Of a DNA stretch of 64,000 bases, positions 38,012-46,595 are shown piece after piece; positions within the stretch are counted from its first letter, which is position 1; every line of letters starts with the position of its first letter. The notes under the pieces were generated by a model. It was not told where the DNA came from. It was given only the letters and a program-made list of their open reading frames with translations, and searched no databases. This DNA comes from Vicinamibacterales bacterium (GTDB lineage Bacteria; Acidobacteriota; Vicinamibacteria; Vicinamibacterales; 2-12-FULL-66-21). The stretch lies in NCBI GenBank assembly GCA_035699745.1, contig DASSPH010000108.1:1-64000 (forward strand). Direction: 5' to 3'. The position numbers and the translations under genes are program-made.

Positions 38012-40324
38012 CTATTCCTCTTTGCGGGCCGGCACGCGCGGCGCCGGCGTCGGCTCGATGCGCTGCACGTCCATCGTCCGGACGCCGCCGGCGCGCCCCA
38101 GCCACGTGAGTGGGGCCGCGGTGTGGACGCTCGTGACGTCGAGCCGCTGGCGGCTCCGTACCACCAGCCAGGCATCGACGAACGGCGTCGGCAGGCTGCT
38201 GCCGAACACGCGGCGCATGATGTCTTCGCAATCGGCGACGAGGCCGGCCGTCGGAGCGAGCTCGTCCTCCGAGAACGGGAGCACCTCACCCTGGCGCTGA
38301 TCTCTGACCAGCACCAGTTCTTTGGTAATCGTCAACGGATCCGGACCGGGATTCCGGATGTTCACGATCGTGCGGTAGGCGCCGCGCGCGAGGCGCAGAT
38401 CGCTGCGGCTCCGCTGGACGCCGCAGACCAGCTTGGCCGCATACTCGAAGGGGCGGTTTTCCGCCTCGCCCGGGTCCTTCGGCGGTTGCGGTCCGCCGCG
38501 GACGTTCGCGGTGCAGTCCGCGGTCAAGGCCGTATTGTCGGTGCCCACCGTCATCAGGTGCAGTCCGTCGGCGGCCCACGCCGGGACGGACGTGGAGATC
38601 GATACGGATCCGGAGGCGTCGGCAAAGCCGTTGGCCACGTGGCGGTGCCCGAAGATCAGGTGCACGCCCCGGTTCGGCAGCAGACCGCTGGACTGGACGG
38701 TGATGGCGCCGAGCCGCTGCGCCGCCGCCGGCGTCACCGAACAGACTGGAAACGTCGGCGAGCGCCACCGGAACGCCCGCCCTGGCTTTGTCGGATCCTC
38801 GTCGAGCAGGTCGAGCACCTGCGGCTGGGCGGCGACCGTGACAACGGCGGCCTGCAGGCGGAAGTTCGAAACGCCCGCGCCGAAGATGCTGGTCGGCAGC
38901 TCGATCGTGATCTGATCGGTCAGATGCTTGTTGCCTCGCTGGCTGGTGGCGGTGATGGGGAAGCCATACGCCCGGATCCGGCGGTCCGTGACTTCCTGAA
39001 ACGCGCCGCCGGTGAACCGCCAGACCGTGCCGGCGAAGCCGAAGCCCTGCGCGCCGAGCGAGGTGACGCGCACGCGCGTCGCGATTTCGGCGCCGGCAAA
39101 GTCTACCGGTGCGTTCAGCGACTTGGCGTCGCCGCCCGTCGCCGGGTTGGAATCCTGATCGATGAACGAGTAGTAGTCGATTGACTGGTCGTGCCTGTCC
39201 GTCAGGACGCCGGCCGCCGCGACCGGCCGGACGGCGGCCGTCGAAGCCGCCAGGCGCGGATCCACCACCCCGACGACGTCGCGCACCCGGCGGAGCGGTC
39301 CCATCGGCTCGTGAACCAGCTTGACCGTCTCGCCGGCGCGGGACGCGGTGAACGTCGACAGGTCGACGAAGTCGACGGCCGCATCCCTGATCCGATCGGC
39401 GCGGACGTCGCTGTGCGAGGTGCAGTCCGTGTCGGTGCCGGCGATCTTGCACCCGGGGACGGCCTGCGCCGCGTTGCGCAGCAACTGAATCTGATTCACC
39501 ACGGCCGTGGTGTCATTGCCGCCGGCGCACTCGTCGCCGATGCCGTCGATCACATGCGCGATCGATGCGCTGAGATGGATATTGTCGACCAGCGCGTCCC
39601 CATTCGTATCGATCCGCCGGTTGCTCATCACGTTCTGATTGCTGCAGGTATGACGCAGACCGGCGAGCGCATGGCCCATCTCGTGGGCAAAGTGCTTGTC
39701 CACGTGATCGCTGACCGGAAACGTGTTCAGCGATGACCCCGGCAGCTGGTAGGCGTTGTCACGAAGCAGCATCCGGCGGCCGCTCAGGATCGCCACGCCC
39801 GGCTCCGAGTCACCCGCCAAGGTCCGCATGTTGTTCGCGTTGATCACGACGACGCCGATGTCTTCCACCATGTGAACGTCGCTCCAGGCAGCGACGCACG
39901 CGTTGTGCGCGGCGTTCCACTCGAACGCGGAGTCGTTCGGATGAAGGATGTCGCCGTACTGCCAGAATGCGTCCCCGGTCGGGTTCGGGTCGGGATCCGG
40001 AATGATCGGAAATCGCAGCGCCGAGCTTTCCACGATGTTGTACAGCGCCGAGCGGAACGTGATGTTCGCTTCGGGAATGAAGATGCTGTCGGTGGGACGC
40101 TCGTGCCGCCGCCAGAGCACGTTGTCTGCGTCCACTTCGCCGACGGTCCCGGGGGTGGTGAATGCCGGCGCCCCCAGCTCGCCCGGGTCGACGGTGCCGT
40201 TGCCATTCGCGTCGTCGCCGATGACGCACCAGCGCACGGGGACGGAGAACGTCTGGGCCGCGGCCCCCGGCGCGCATCCCAGAATGAACGCGAACGCGAA
40301 GCCGCATCGAATGAAGGACATCAT
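38012..40324 (-). CDS. secreted zinc metalloprotease (metzincin-like)
   Basis: 770 residues with signal peptide MMSFIRCGFAFAFILGCAPGAAAQ. An EF-hand/dockerin-like calcium loop DDANGNGTVDPGE lies at 37-49 and a second (DTNGDALVD) near 236. The zinc site is HEMGHALAGLRH (His214, Glu215, His218, His225), followed by a Met-turn candidate NQNVMSNR. The spacing to the third His is one residue longer than the canonical HExxHxxGxxH. The C-terminal 400 residues are beta-rich without a recognised domain. The ATG overlaps the upstream stop (ATGA) and has a strong GGAGGAGG Shine-Dalgarno, so it is coupled to the haloperoxidase-like gene. It may process the operon's other products or act outside the cell. 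Confidence 0.82.
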   Translation of the reverse strand: MMSFIRCGFAFAFILGCAPGAAAQTFSVPVRWCVIGDDANGNGTVDPGELGAPAFTTPGTVGEVDADNVLWRRHERPTDSIFIPEANITFRSALYNIVESSALRFPIIPDPDPNPTGDAFWQYGDILHPNDSAFEWNAAHNACVAAWSDVHMVEDIGVVVINANNMRTLAGDSEPGVAILSGRRMLLRDNAYQLPGSSLNTFPVSDHVDKHFAHEMGHALAGLRHTCSNQNVMSNRRIDTNGDALVDNIHLSASIAHVIDGIGDECAGGNDTTAVVNQIQLLRNAAQAVPGCKIAGTDTDCTSHSDVRADRIRDAAVDFVDLSTFTASRAGETVKLVHEPMGPLRRVRDVVGVVDPRLAASTAAVRPVAAAGVLTDRHDQSIDYYSFIDQDSNPATGGDAKSLNAPVDFAGAEIATRVRVTSLGAQGFGFAGTVWRFTGGAFQEVTDRRIRAYGFPITATSQRGNKHLTDQITIELPTSIFGAGVSNFRLQAAVVTVAAQPQVLDLLDEDPTKPGRAFRWRSPTFPVCSVTPAAAQRLGAITVQSSGLLPNRGVHLIFGHRHVANGFADASGSVSISTSVPAWAADGLHLMTVGTDNTALTADCTANVRGGPQPPKDPGEAENRPFEYAAKLVCGVQRSRSDLRLARGAYRTIVNIRNPGPDPLTITKELVLVRDQRQGEVLPFSEDELAPTAGLVADCEDIMRRVFGSSLPTPFVDAWLVVRSRQRLDVTSVHTAAPLTWLGRAGGVRTMDVQRIEPTPAPRVPARKEE

Positions 40325-41589
40325 CCTCCTCCTTCTCGTGTCGCTGGTGCCGTTCGAGCGCGTGGTGAGAACAGCGCACCGCCGGCCTGGTACAGGGCAA
40401 TCGCGAGATCTCCGAGGTATCGCCCTTGACGGAGGCCCTCGGCCGAATCAAACGGGTAGTGAATGCCGGCTACTACCCGTGATTCGGCGGCTTCTTCCGC
40501 CAGTTCCACCAGCCTCCGCGCCTCGTCCGGGAAGCGGTACGCCAGGAAGGCAGACGCCGCGCCCGAGAACGCGGCGTGTCCGGACGGATACGACGGAAAG
40601 TTCGGCGGCGGGATCGTCGGAACCACGTTGCGATCCGCCTGGGACGGCCGGGGGTACCAGAATTCGAATTTCGTCCGCCAGCAAACGATGCTCGCGTCGA
40701 ACAGCGCCATGTTCATCACCGCCAGCACCCGCGCCGCTTCCACGTCGTCGAGCCCGTATGTACGAATGAGCTCCGTGGCGATGGCGTTCCAGTGGCCCGG
40801 TGGTGTGTCGGTGCCCGGACCATCGGCCCACTTGCGAACCAACGCGTCCTGGCGCGCCGAGCCGACCCGGGTGTACGCGCGCACGGTGGCGAGCGCCGCG
40901 GTGAATTCAGGAGAGTCGGGCGCCGGCGGCGGCCGCAATGAGATCGATGCCGCGTCGCGCATGAGCACGGGACGCACGCGGCCCCAGTCCGGGCGCAGCG
41001 GCGGTCGTCCCTCCAGGCTGATCCAGGCGCCGCTCGCGGAGGGGCGGTCGGCCGCTTCCAGGCTGACCGCGCCATCCGTCGCGCGCTCGGCAATCACCCG
41101 ACGTGCGATCGAGTCCGCCGTGGCGATCGCGGCCGCCAGCGCCGGCCCGGACACCCGCTGGCGCAGGGACTCCAGATCGATCTGCAGGTCCGCCGCGACA
41201 CGCGGCACCTCGTGCGGATAGAGCGCCGCGAGCACCGTCGCAGAACTCGCGGTGACGGCCGCCGCGACGAGCGCCTCTCCGTCCCCGCCGTTGTGGTTGG
41301 CGGATGACGCCACGGCCAGGGCCGCGTCGTGTTGGGCCATGCTGACCAGCGCATACGTCCGAACCGCCCAGAGCGGATCGACGTAGCCGCGGCGAACCAG
41401 CGAGCGCGCCACGTCGTTCCATCGAACGGCTGCGCAGACGTGGGATGCGCGAGGCGCTGCTCCGGTCTGTGCGGTGCCGCGCAGGTCGGCGACCCAGCCC
41501 GCAGCCATGATCGCGAGGAGGAGTACGACTGTCGAGGGCCTGCCAATCTGTCCGGGTGGACGCGCGAGCACGATGCGCCCTCCTTGCAT
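40321..41589 (-). CDS. secreted PAP2 / vanadium-dependent haloperoxidase-like protein
   Basis: About 423 residues with an N-terminal hydrophobic export signal (RPSTVVLLLAIMAAGWVADL). The C-terminal half carries all three signatures of the PAP2/vanadium haloperoxidase fold: KFEFWYPRP (K-x6-RP), PSYPSGHAAFSGA and SRVVAGIHYPFD (SR-x5-H-x3-D). These residues bind phosphate or vanadate. Members are either phosphatases or haloperoxidases and sequence alone does not decide; the all-helical N-terminal half favours the bacterial vanadium-haloperoxidase type. First gene of the operon with the zinc protease and the two giant proteins. The frame is open to 41715; the start at 41589 is chosen to place the signal near the N-terminus and is uncertain. 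Confidence 0.85.
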   Translation of the reverse strand: MQGGRIVLARPPGQIGRPSTVVLLLAIMAAGWVADLRGTAQTGAAPRASHVCAAVRWNDVARSLVRRGYVDPLWAVRTYALVSMAQHDAALAVASSANHNGGDGEALVAAAVTASSATVLAALYPHEVPRVAADLQIDLESLRQRVSGPALAAAIATADSIARRVIAERATDGAVSLEAADRPSASGAWISLEGRPPLRPDWGRVRPVLMRDAASISLRPPPAPDSPEFTAALATVRAYTRVGSARQDALVRKWADGPGTDTPPGHWNAIATELIRTYGLDDVEAARVLAVMNMALFDASIVCWRTKFEFWYPRPSQADRNVVPTIPPPNFPSYPSGHAAFSGAASAFLAYRFPDEARRLVELAEEAAESRVVAGIHYPFDSAEGLRQGRYLGDLAIALYQAGGALFSPRARTAPATREGGG

Positions 41590-41907
41590 GCCGAGAAGCC
41601 GACGTGAACGGCGATCGCTGATCTGCGGTGGGTGGCGGTCAGTGCGACCGGCCGTCATGCTACACCCGTGAGTCGTCGACGAAGCATCCCATCTGTCACG
41701 CGTCATGCGGAACACCGACGGCCGTCGCGTGTGAATAAAGTTCCCGTCGAGAAGAGGGTCGCCGCGACGCGCCGTGCTGTATAACGCGCGTCAGCGGTGA
41801 AGCGAACAGCGCTGCTGTTCGCGAGAAGGCGTGGCGCGGAATCGCATCGATTCGGCCGGCGGTGTGTTGCGGCGAGGGGACGGGGTTGGGCGTAGAATCA
41901 CGGCTGC
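41590..41907. other. divergent promoter region
   Basis: About 320 bp between the haloperoxidase-like operon and the SRPBCC gene. It contains the perfect 12-bp palindrome CGACGGCCGTCG (41716-41727). TAGAAT at 41893-41898, nine bases before the GTG start at 41908, is a candidate -10 giving an almost leaderless transcript. The left part may instead code for an N-terminal extension of the haloperoxidase-like protein. Confidence 0.5.
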
Positions 41908-42408
41908 GTGAGGTTCGATCCCGCCGTTCACCGCCGGAAGACGCGACCGAGGCACGTCTACACATACAGGCGCTCTGTACGGATCGAACAGCCCCGCGAG
42001 CGTGTCTTCACCTTCTGCCTGGATGGAGAGAACTTCCAGAGAATCTCGCCCAATCGCGTCGAGCCGGTGAAGGAAACCGACGAAACCATCGTCAGGCTGA
42101 ACCACGTGTATCCCTTCCGGCAGTACACCGCCGGCGTCCCGATGCGCTGGACCATGCACGTCGTGGAGCTCGAGCCGTACGATCGCTTCGTCGACGAGTT
42201 ACTGCAGGGACCGATGCGCTACGTGCGTCACACCCATCTCTTCGAGGCGCTGTCACCGACCGCGACGCTGTACACCGACATACTCGAATACCGCCCGTAC
42301 GGAGGCGCGGTGGCGCAGCAGATCTTCGTCAAGAGCGAGATGGCGCGGACGTTCGAGCACCGCCAGCGCGAAATGAAGCGGCTGCTGGAGCACCAACCCG
42401 GACAGTAG
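41908..42408 (+). CDS. SRPBCC-fold protein (polyketide cyclase/START-like)
   Basis: 166 residues from GTG 41908. The pattern RSVRIEQPRERVFTFCLDGENFQRISPNRV at the N-terminus, then WTMHVVELEPYDRFVDELLQGPMRYVRHTHLFE and a long C-terminal helix (FVKSEMARTFEHRQREMKRLLEH), is that of single-domain SRPBCC proteins that hold a hydrophobic ligand in a deep pocket. The ligand is unknown. It converges on the UbiB-like gene, with 9 bp between their ends. Such proteins are often found near quinone or lipid metabolism, which fits the neighbouring UbiB pair, but that link is inference. Confidence 0.8.
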   Translation: MRFDPAVHRRKTRPRHVYTYRRSVRIEQPRERVFTFCLDGENFQRISPNRVEPVKETDETIVRLNHVYPFRQYTAGVPMRWTMHVVELEPYDRFVDELLQGPMRYVRHTHLFEALSPTATLYTDILEYRPYGGAVAQQIFVKSEMARTFEHRQREMKRLLEHQPGQ

Positions 42409-42417
42409 CAATCCGAG

Positions 42418-44040
42418 CTAGTCTGCGTTCCCGCCGGAGCGCCATCGAATCAGGCTGTAGAACGTCATTACGCCGAGGGCGGTCGCCGCCACCAGGCCGT
42501 GACCCGTGTCGGGCGCCAGCCGCCACGCCGCGGCCCCGAGCAGACTGATGGCGAGCAGCCGCGCGCGATCGTTCCGCGTCGTCAGATCCGCGCGCGCGCG
42601 CCTGCGGCGTACGCGCACGACGCGCCGGCCGTCGCGAATGCGTTGGTGAACCTCCGCGATCTGCCGCGGGCCGCGGATGAACAATCCCTGTGCCGCCTCC
42701 ACGCGCCGCCGATCGAAGCCGGCATCGATGATGCGTTCTTCGAGCGTGGGGCGAATGCTCGTGAAGAACTCGCCCAGCAGCTGCGCCAGGTCGAAGTGCG
42801 GCATCAGCTGCAGCACGGTGGCGTCGAGCACGATGATCGTGCGCCAGAACAGCAGCGTGTCGAGATCGAGCGTCACGTGATGCTGGTAGAGCAGCTGCGC
42901 CTTCTGGTCCGCAAGGTAGCCGACGTGGCGCTGCCAGACCGGCGCCGACGGATCGGTGACCGCCCGGCGCCACGCGGTCATCTCTTGCAGCACGGCCCGC
43001 TTGAAGGCTCGTCGGTCGCTCAGCGGAGAGAAATGAACCAGGTTCTCGTAATGGCGGTAGGCGACCTCCAGGCTGCCGACGGCGAGCTGCTCCACGTAGA
43101 CGCTCAACGATTCGCGCTGATCCGGACCGAGGCGGCCGAAGATGCCGAAGTCGACCAGCGCCGTCAGCCCGTTGGCGCCGACGAGAATGTTGCCGGGATG
43201 CGGATCGGCGTGGAAGAAACCGGTGACGAACAGCTGGCTGAGCGTCGCGTACCCGAGCCGCCGGATCGCGTCGGGCAGATCGAATCCCGGCAGGATCGTG
43301 TCGACGGCCTCCGGCGCGTTCACCATCAGCTCGTGCAGCCGGGCCAGACTGATGCCCTCGATGAACGTCATCGTCAGCACGCGGCGCGTCGAGAGCTGCC
43401 AGACCACCTCCGGCGTCACGACATCGTGTACGGTGCCGCGGATGCGCTCGGCGGTCTCACCCTCGAGGAGGAAGTCGACTTCGCGCAGCGTGTACTCGGC
43501 GAACTCGTCGACCGCGCCGGTCAGCCTGATGGCCCGCGTCAGTCCCATCGCGTCGCCGATCACGGCGAGACGGCGCAGGTTGCGCAGGTCCGCGGCAATG
43601 ATCCGATCCACTCCGGGCCGCTGAACCTTGACGGCGACGACGCGCCCGTCGCGAGTCGTCGCGCGATGAACCTGCGCGATGGAGGCGGCCGCGATCGGCT
43701 GGGGGCTGAACTCCGCAAACAGTGCGTCGAGCGGGGCGCCCAGCTCGCGCGCGAGATGCGCCTCGATCGCGTCGAACGGCACTGGCCGGACACGCTCGAA
43801 GAGATCCGCGAGCTCGCGGGCCACGTCGGCGGGGACCAGATCGTAGCGAAGCGCCAGGTACTGCCCGAGCTTCAGGTAGGTCGAGCCCATCGACTCGAGG
43901 AACCGGCGCAGCGCGACCGCAAACACGGGTCCGCGCCGGCGGCGCAGCACGGCCAGCAGCAGAGGGACGAGCACGTGCTGCGTCAGCCGTGCCGTGAACG
44001 CCGCCGCTCGGCGGAGGTCGAGCCCTATCCTCGCGAACAT
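42418..44040 (-). CDS. UbiB/ABC1-family atypical kinase (copy 1)
   Basis: 540 residues. Conserved ABC1 motifs: KLGQYLALRYD (KxGQ helix), QPIAAASIAQVH (Ala-rich loop replacing the kinase P-loop), VAVKVQRPG (catalytic Lys), FFHADPHPGNILV and ALVDFGIFG (metal binding). Two hydrophobic helices near the C-terminus (LLAISLLGAAAWRLA, LVAATALGVMTFYSLI) anchor it in the membrane. The family supports ubiquinone synthesis or lipid homeostasis through an ATPase activity. The start at ATG 44040 lies 30 bp from a divergent second UbiB gene; the upstream in-frame extension would run into that gene and is rejected. Confidence 0.9.
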   Translation of the reverse strand: MFARIGLDLRRAAAFTARLTQHVLVPLLLAVLRRRRGPVFAVALRRFLESMGSTYLKLGQYLALRYDLVPADVARELADLFERVRPVPFDAIEAHLARELGAPLDALFAEFSPQPIAAASIAQVHRATTRDGRVVAVKVQRPGVDRIIAADLRNLRRLAVIGDAMGLTRAIRLTGAVDEFAEYTLREVDFLLEGETAERIRGTVHDVVTPEVVWQLSTRRVLTMTFIEGISLARLHELMVNAPEAVDTILPGFDLPDAIRRLGYATLSQLFVTGFFHADPHPGNILVGANGLTALVDFGIFGRLGPDQRESLSVYVEQLAVGSLEVAYRHYENLVHFSPLSDRRAFKRAVLQEMTAWRRAVTDPSAPVWQRHVGYLADQKAQLLYQHHVTLDLDTLLFWRTIIVLDATVLQLMPHFDLAQLLGEFFTSIRPTLEERIIDAGFDRRRVEAAQGLFIRGPRQIAEVHQRIRDGRRVVRVRRRRARADLTTRNDRARLLAISLLGAAAWRLAPDTGHGLVAATALGVMTFYSLIRWRSGGNAD

Positions 44041-44052
44041 GTCGCCATCGCT

Positions 44053-44058
44053 TACAAT
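44053..44058 (+). promoter_or_regulatory. candidate -10 (TACAAT) of the second UbiB-like gene
   Basis: TACAAT sits 12 bases before the ATG at 44071 within the 30-bp divergent gap, again implying a very short leader. Confidence 0.4.
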
Positions 44059-44070
44059 GCGGCCATCGTC

Positions 44071-45666
44071 ATGCCGGGCACATCCACCAGCGAGCGCGGC
44101 ACCGAACCCCGGCGGCGCCGACCGGGGATGATGAGTCCCGCCCGCCTGCACGCGCTCCTGCTCCGGCAAGGACCGACCTTCGTCAAGATTGGCCAGTTCC
44201 TCGCGCTGCGCCCCGACATCCTGCCCAAAGAATACTGCGACGAGCTGTTGAAGCTCGTCGATCGGGTGCCGCCGTTTCCGTCCGCGGCCGCCACGACGAT
44301 CATCGCCGCGGACCTCGGTCGCTCGATCGAGGAGCTGTTCGACTGGTTCAACCCGCAGCCGATCGCGGCCGGGTCACTGGCGCAGGTTCACGAGGCCGTA
44401 CTGGCCGACGGGCGCCGCGTGGCGGTCAAGGTCCAGCGGCCGCAGATCCGCGAACGGGTCGAGCGGGATCTGCGCCGGCTGGGACGCCTGGTGCGCCTCC
44501 TCCGCCTCGCCGGAGTCGTCACCGTCGTCGACAGCGCCGATCTGCTCGCGGAGCTGCGGCGATGGATGGGGGACGAGCTCGACATGCGCCGCGAGCTGGC
44601 CAACGTCGAGCGGCTGTATCGATTGAACGCGGACAATCCGCGGTTGCGGATTCCAGCGGCGTTCCCGAACCTCTCAGGCGATCGGGTCGTCACCACTGAG
44701 TTCCTCCCCGGCGTTCCGTTCAGCGAACTGCTGCAGCACATCAACCGGGGCGACGCCAACGCCGTCGCGGCTCTGGGATTCTCGCGCGAGCAGCTCAGCG
44801 AGAACCTGCTCTGGAGCGTGCTGCAACAGATCTTCCGCAACGAATTCTTTCACGCCGATACCCACCCCGGAAACCTGCTCGCGCTGCCCGGCGACGTCGT
44901 CGGGTTCGTCGATTTCGGCTTCGCGGAAACCATCGACCCCACCGTGCGGGCCAAGCACGTCCAGTATCTGGCGGCGCTCTACCTCGGCGAACCGGAGACG
45001 GTGTATCGCGGCGTGCTCGAGATCCTCGAGCTCACCCCGCAAAGCGACGTCGACGGCTTCCGTCGCGACTTCATGGCGCTGACCCGCGCGTGGAACCGCG
45101 ACAAGGATCTCCCCCTCGAGCGCCCCGGCGCGCACTCGCCGTTGTCCGCGTACATGGTCGGGCTCATGCGGTCGGCCCGCGATCGGCGGCTGGGCGTCCC
45201 GCCCGAGGTGTTGTCGATGTACCGCAGCCTGCTGACGGGGGAGACCGTTGCGCACCAGCTGGGGGGCAGCGCCGATCTCCGCTCCGTCGGCGCGGCGTTC
45301 TTCGCGTCGCTGCAGTACGACCAGCTGTTTCAGTTGATCCAGCCGGCGGCGTACCAGGCGCTGTTTCTCGACGTGCTCGGGCTGCTGCGCCACGGACCGG
45401 GCGACCTGCAGCGGATTCTCTCGGACCTCGCCGCCGAACGGCTCACGCTCCACGTCAAGACGGAAGAGGAACGTGAGGATCGACGGCAGGCCAACGCCCG
45501 CTCGGGCCTGATCAGCGCGGCGGTGATCTTTCTGGGACTCGCGGTGCTCGTGAGCGGCGGCGACGACGTGCGATTGTTCGCGCAGGTCCGGCTCGCGCAC
45601 GTGCTGTGGGCGGCGATGGGTCTCGCGGCGGCTTTCCTGCTGATTCTCTGGAGGCGGTTGTCATGA
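44071..45666 (+). CDS. UbiB/ABC1-family atypical kinase (copy 2)
   Basis: 531 residues with the same family motifs as its divergent neighbour: FVKIGQFLALRPD, QPIAAGSLAQVHEA, VAVKVQRPQ, FFHADTHPGNLLALP and GFVDFGFAE. Two hydrophobic C-terminal helices are present (LISAAVIFLGLAVLV, LWAAMGLAAAFLLILW). The two copies differ clearly between the motifs, so they are not a recent duplication. It may form a hetero-complex with copy 1. The ATG at 44071 follows a TACAAT box; the frame is open further upstream but only as antisense of copy 1. Its stop overlaps the next start (ATGA). Confidence 0.9.
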   Translation: MPGTSTSERGTEPRRRRPGMMSPARLHALLLRQGPTFVKIGQFLALRPDILPKEYCDELLKLVDRVPPFPSAAATTIIAADLGRSIEELFDWFNPQPIAAGSLAQVHEAVLADGRRVAVKVQRPQIRERVERDLRRLGRLVRLLRLAGVVTVVDSADLLAELRRWMGDELDMRRELANVERLYRLNADNPRLRIPAAFPNLSGDRVVTTEFLPGVPFSELLQHINRGDANAVAALGFSREQLSENLLWSVLQQIFRNEFFHADTHPGNLLALPGDVVGFVDFGFAETIDPTVRAKHVQYLAALYLGEPETVYRGVLEILELTPQSDVDGFRRDFMALTRAWNRDKDLPLERPGAHSPLSAYMVGLMRSARDRRLGVPPEVLSMYRSLLTGETVAHQLGGSADLRSVGAAFFASLQYDQLFQLIQPAAYQALFLDVLGLLRHGPGDLQRILSDLAAERLTLHVKTEEEREDRRQANARSGLISAAVIFLGLAVLVSGGDDVRLFAQVRLAHVLWAAMGLAAAFLLILWRRLS

Positions 45667-46595
45667 TGTTCGGGTGCTTCCCCTGGCATTCAATGAGCGC
45701 ATGGCCACCGCCGCCGCTGCCCGTCGTCGAAGTGGCGGCAGGCCGTCCACCCCGCTATCCACCGACGCTGGTGCTGTGGCGGCTGAAGCGCGCGTTCGAG
45801 AGCGCCGCCGGCCACCCGGTCGAGGGCGGACTGGTCGCGCTGCTGCGTCGCCTGGGCGATCTCGACGAACCGGTCCGGTCGTCGATCCTGAACGCCGTGC
45901 GGACGCTCGAAATGCTGGTCCAGGCCGCGGAACAGCGCCATGCGGGTGAGCGCGGGCGCGGCGCCGACAAGAAGCGCGAAGTCGTGGCCGCCGCGACGCG
46001 GTTGATCGGCCAGCCCTTTCCTGACGTGATCCACGGCGCCGATCCCGGGCTGCGCCGGATCGTCGAAGCGTTCTGCGGCATGGTCGTCGATCTGATTGTG
46101 GGTCTATTGAACGCGAACGGGCTGTGGACGATCCCTCCTGCCGCCCCCGCACCCGTGTCCGTCGTCACGCGCTTTCTGCGCTGGCTGCTCGGGTGGATGA
46201 TTCGCGCCCTATCGTTCCTGCTGGCTCTGGCCGTCCGGGCCCGTCTGCGCCTCGCCGGCTTCGATGACGAACTGCTCCGCGGAATTCCAGCGGAACTCGT
46301 GCGCGCGCTGCAACGGTCGCTGACTGCGCTCCGCGCGATGCTCGCCGAACTCTCCGCGCATCAGCGCGAGCTGGCCGGCTTCATCCAGGCGGTAGCGGTC
46401 GCCGTTCAGGAGGCGGAAACGTGGGTGGGAACGCCCGGCATCGAAAAACAGGCGCACGCGAGGCGGCTGATCGCGCTGTTCCTGCACGAACTCCGTGTGC
46501 CGGCGCCGGCACCGCTGATCGAAATCGCGATCGACGCCGTTGTGGACATCTTCAACCGGCGGGGCTTCTTCGTTCACCGCAGCCTGACGGCATAG
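45663..46595 (+). CDS. hypothetical protein coupled to a UbiB-like kinase
   Basis: 310 residues. The N-terminus is Pro-rich (SAWPPPPLPVVEVAAGRPP). The rest is largely helical, with one strong hydrophobic segment (about 165-195, VVTRFLRWLLGWMIRALSFLLALAVRA) and amphipathic helices after it. No family is recognised. Its ATG overlaps the stop of the upstream UbiB-like gene by ATGA, so it is translationally coupled and probably acts with it at the membrane. Its last 44 bp overlap the convergent SDR gene. Confidence 0.7.
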   Translation: MMFGCFPWHSMSAWPPPPLPVVEVAAGRPPRYPPTLVLWRLKRAFESAAGHPVEGGLVALLRRLGDLDEPVRSSILNAVRTLEMLVQAAEQRHAGERGRGADKKREVVAAATRLIGQPFPDVIHGADPGLRRIVEAFCGMVVDLIVGLLNANGLWTIPPAAPAPVSVVTRFLRWLLGWMIRALSFLLALAVRARLRLAGFDDELLRGIPAELVRALQRSLTALRAMLAELSAHQRELAGFIQAVAVAVQEAETWVGTPGIEKQAHARRLIALFLHELRVPAPAPLIEIAIDAVVDIFNRRGFFVHRSLTA

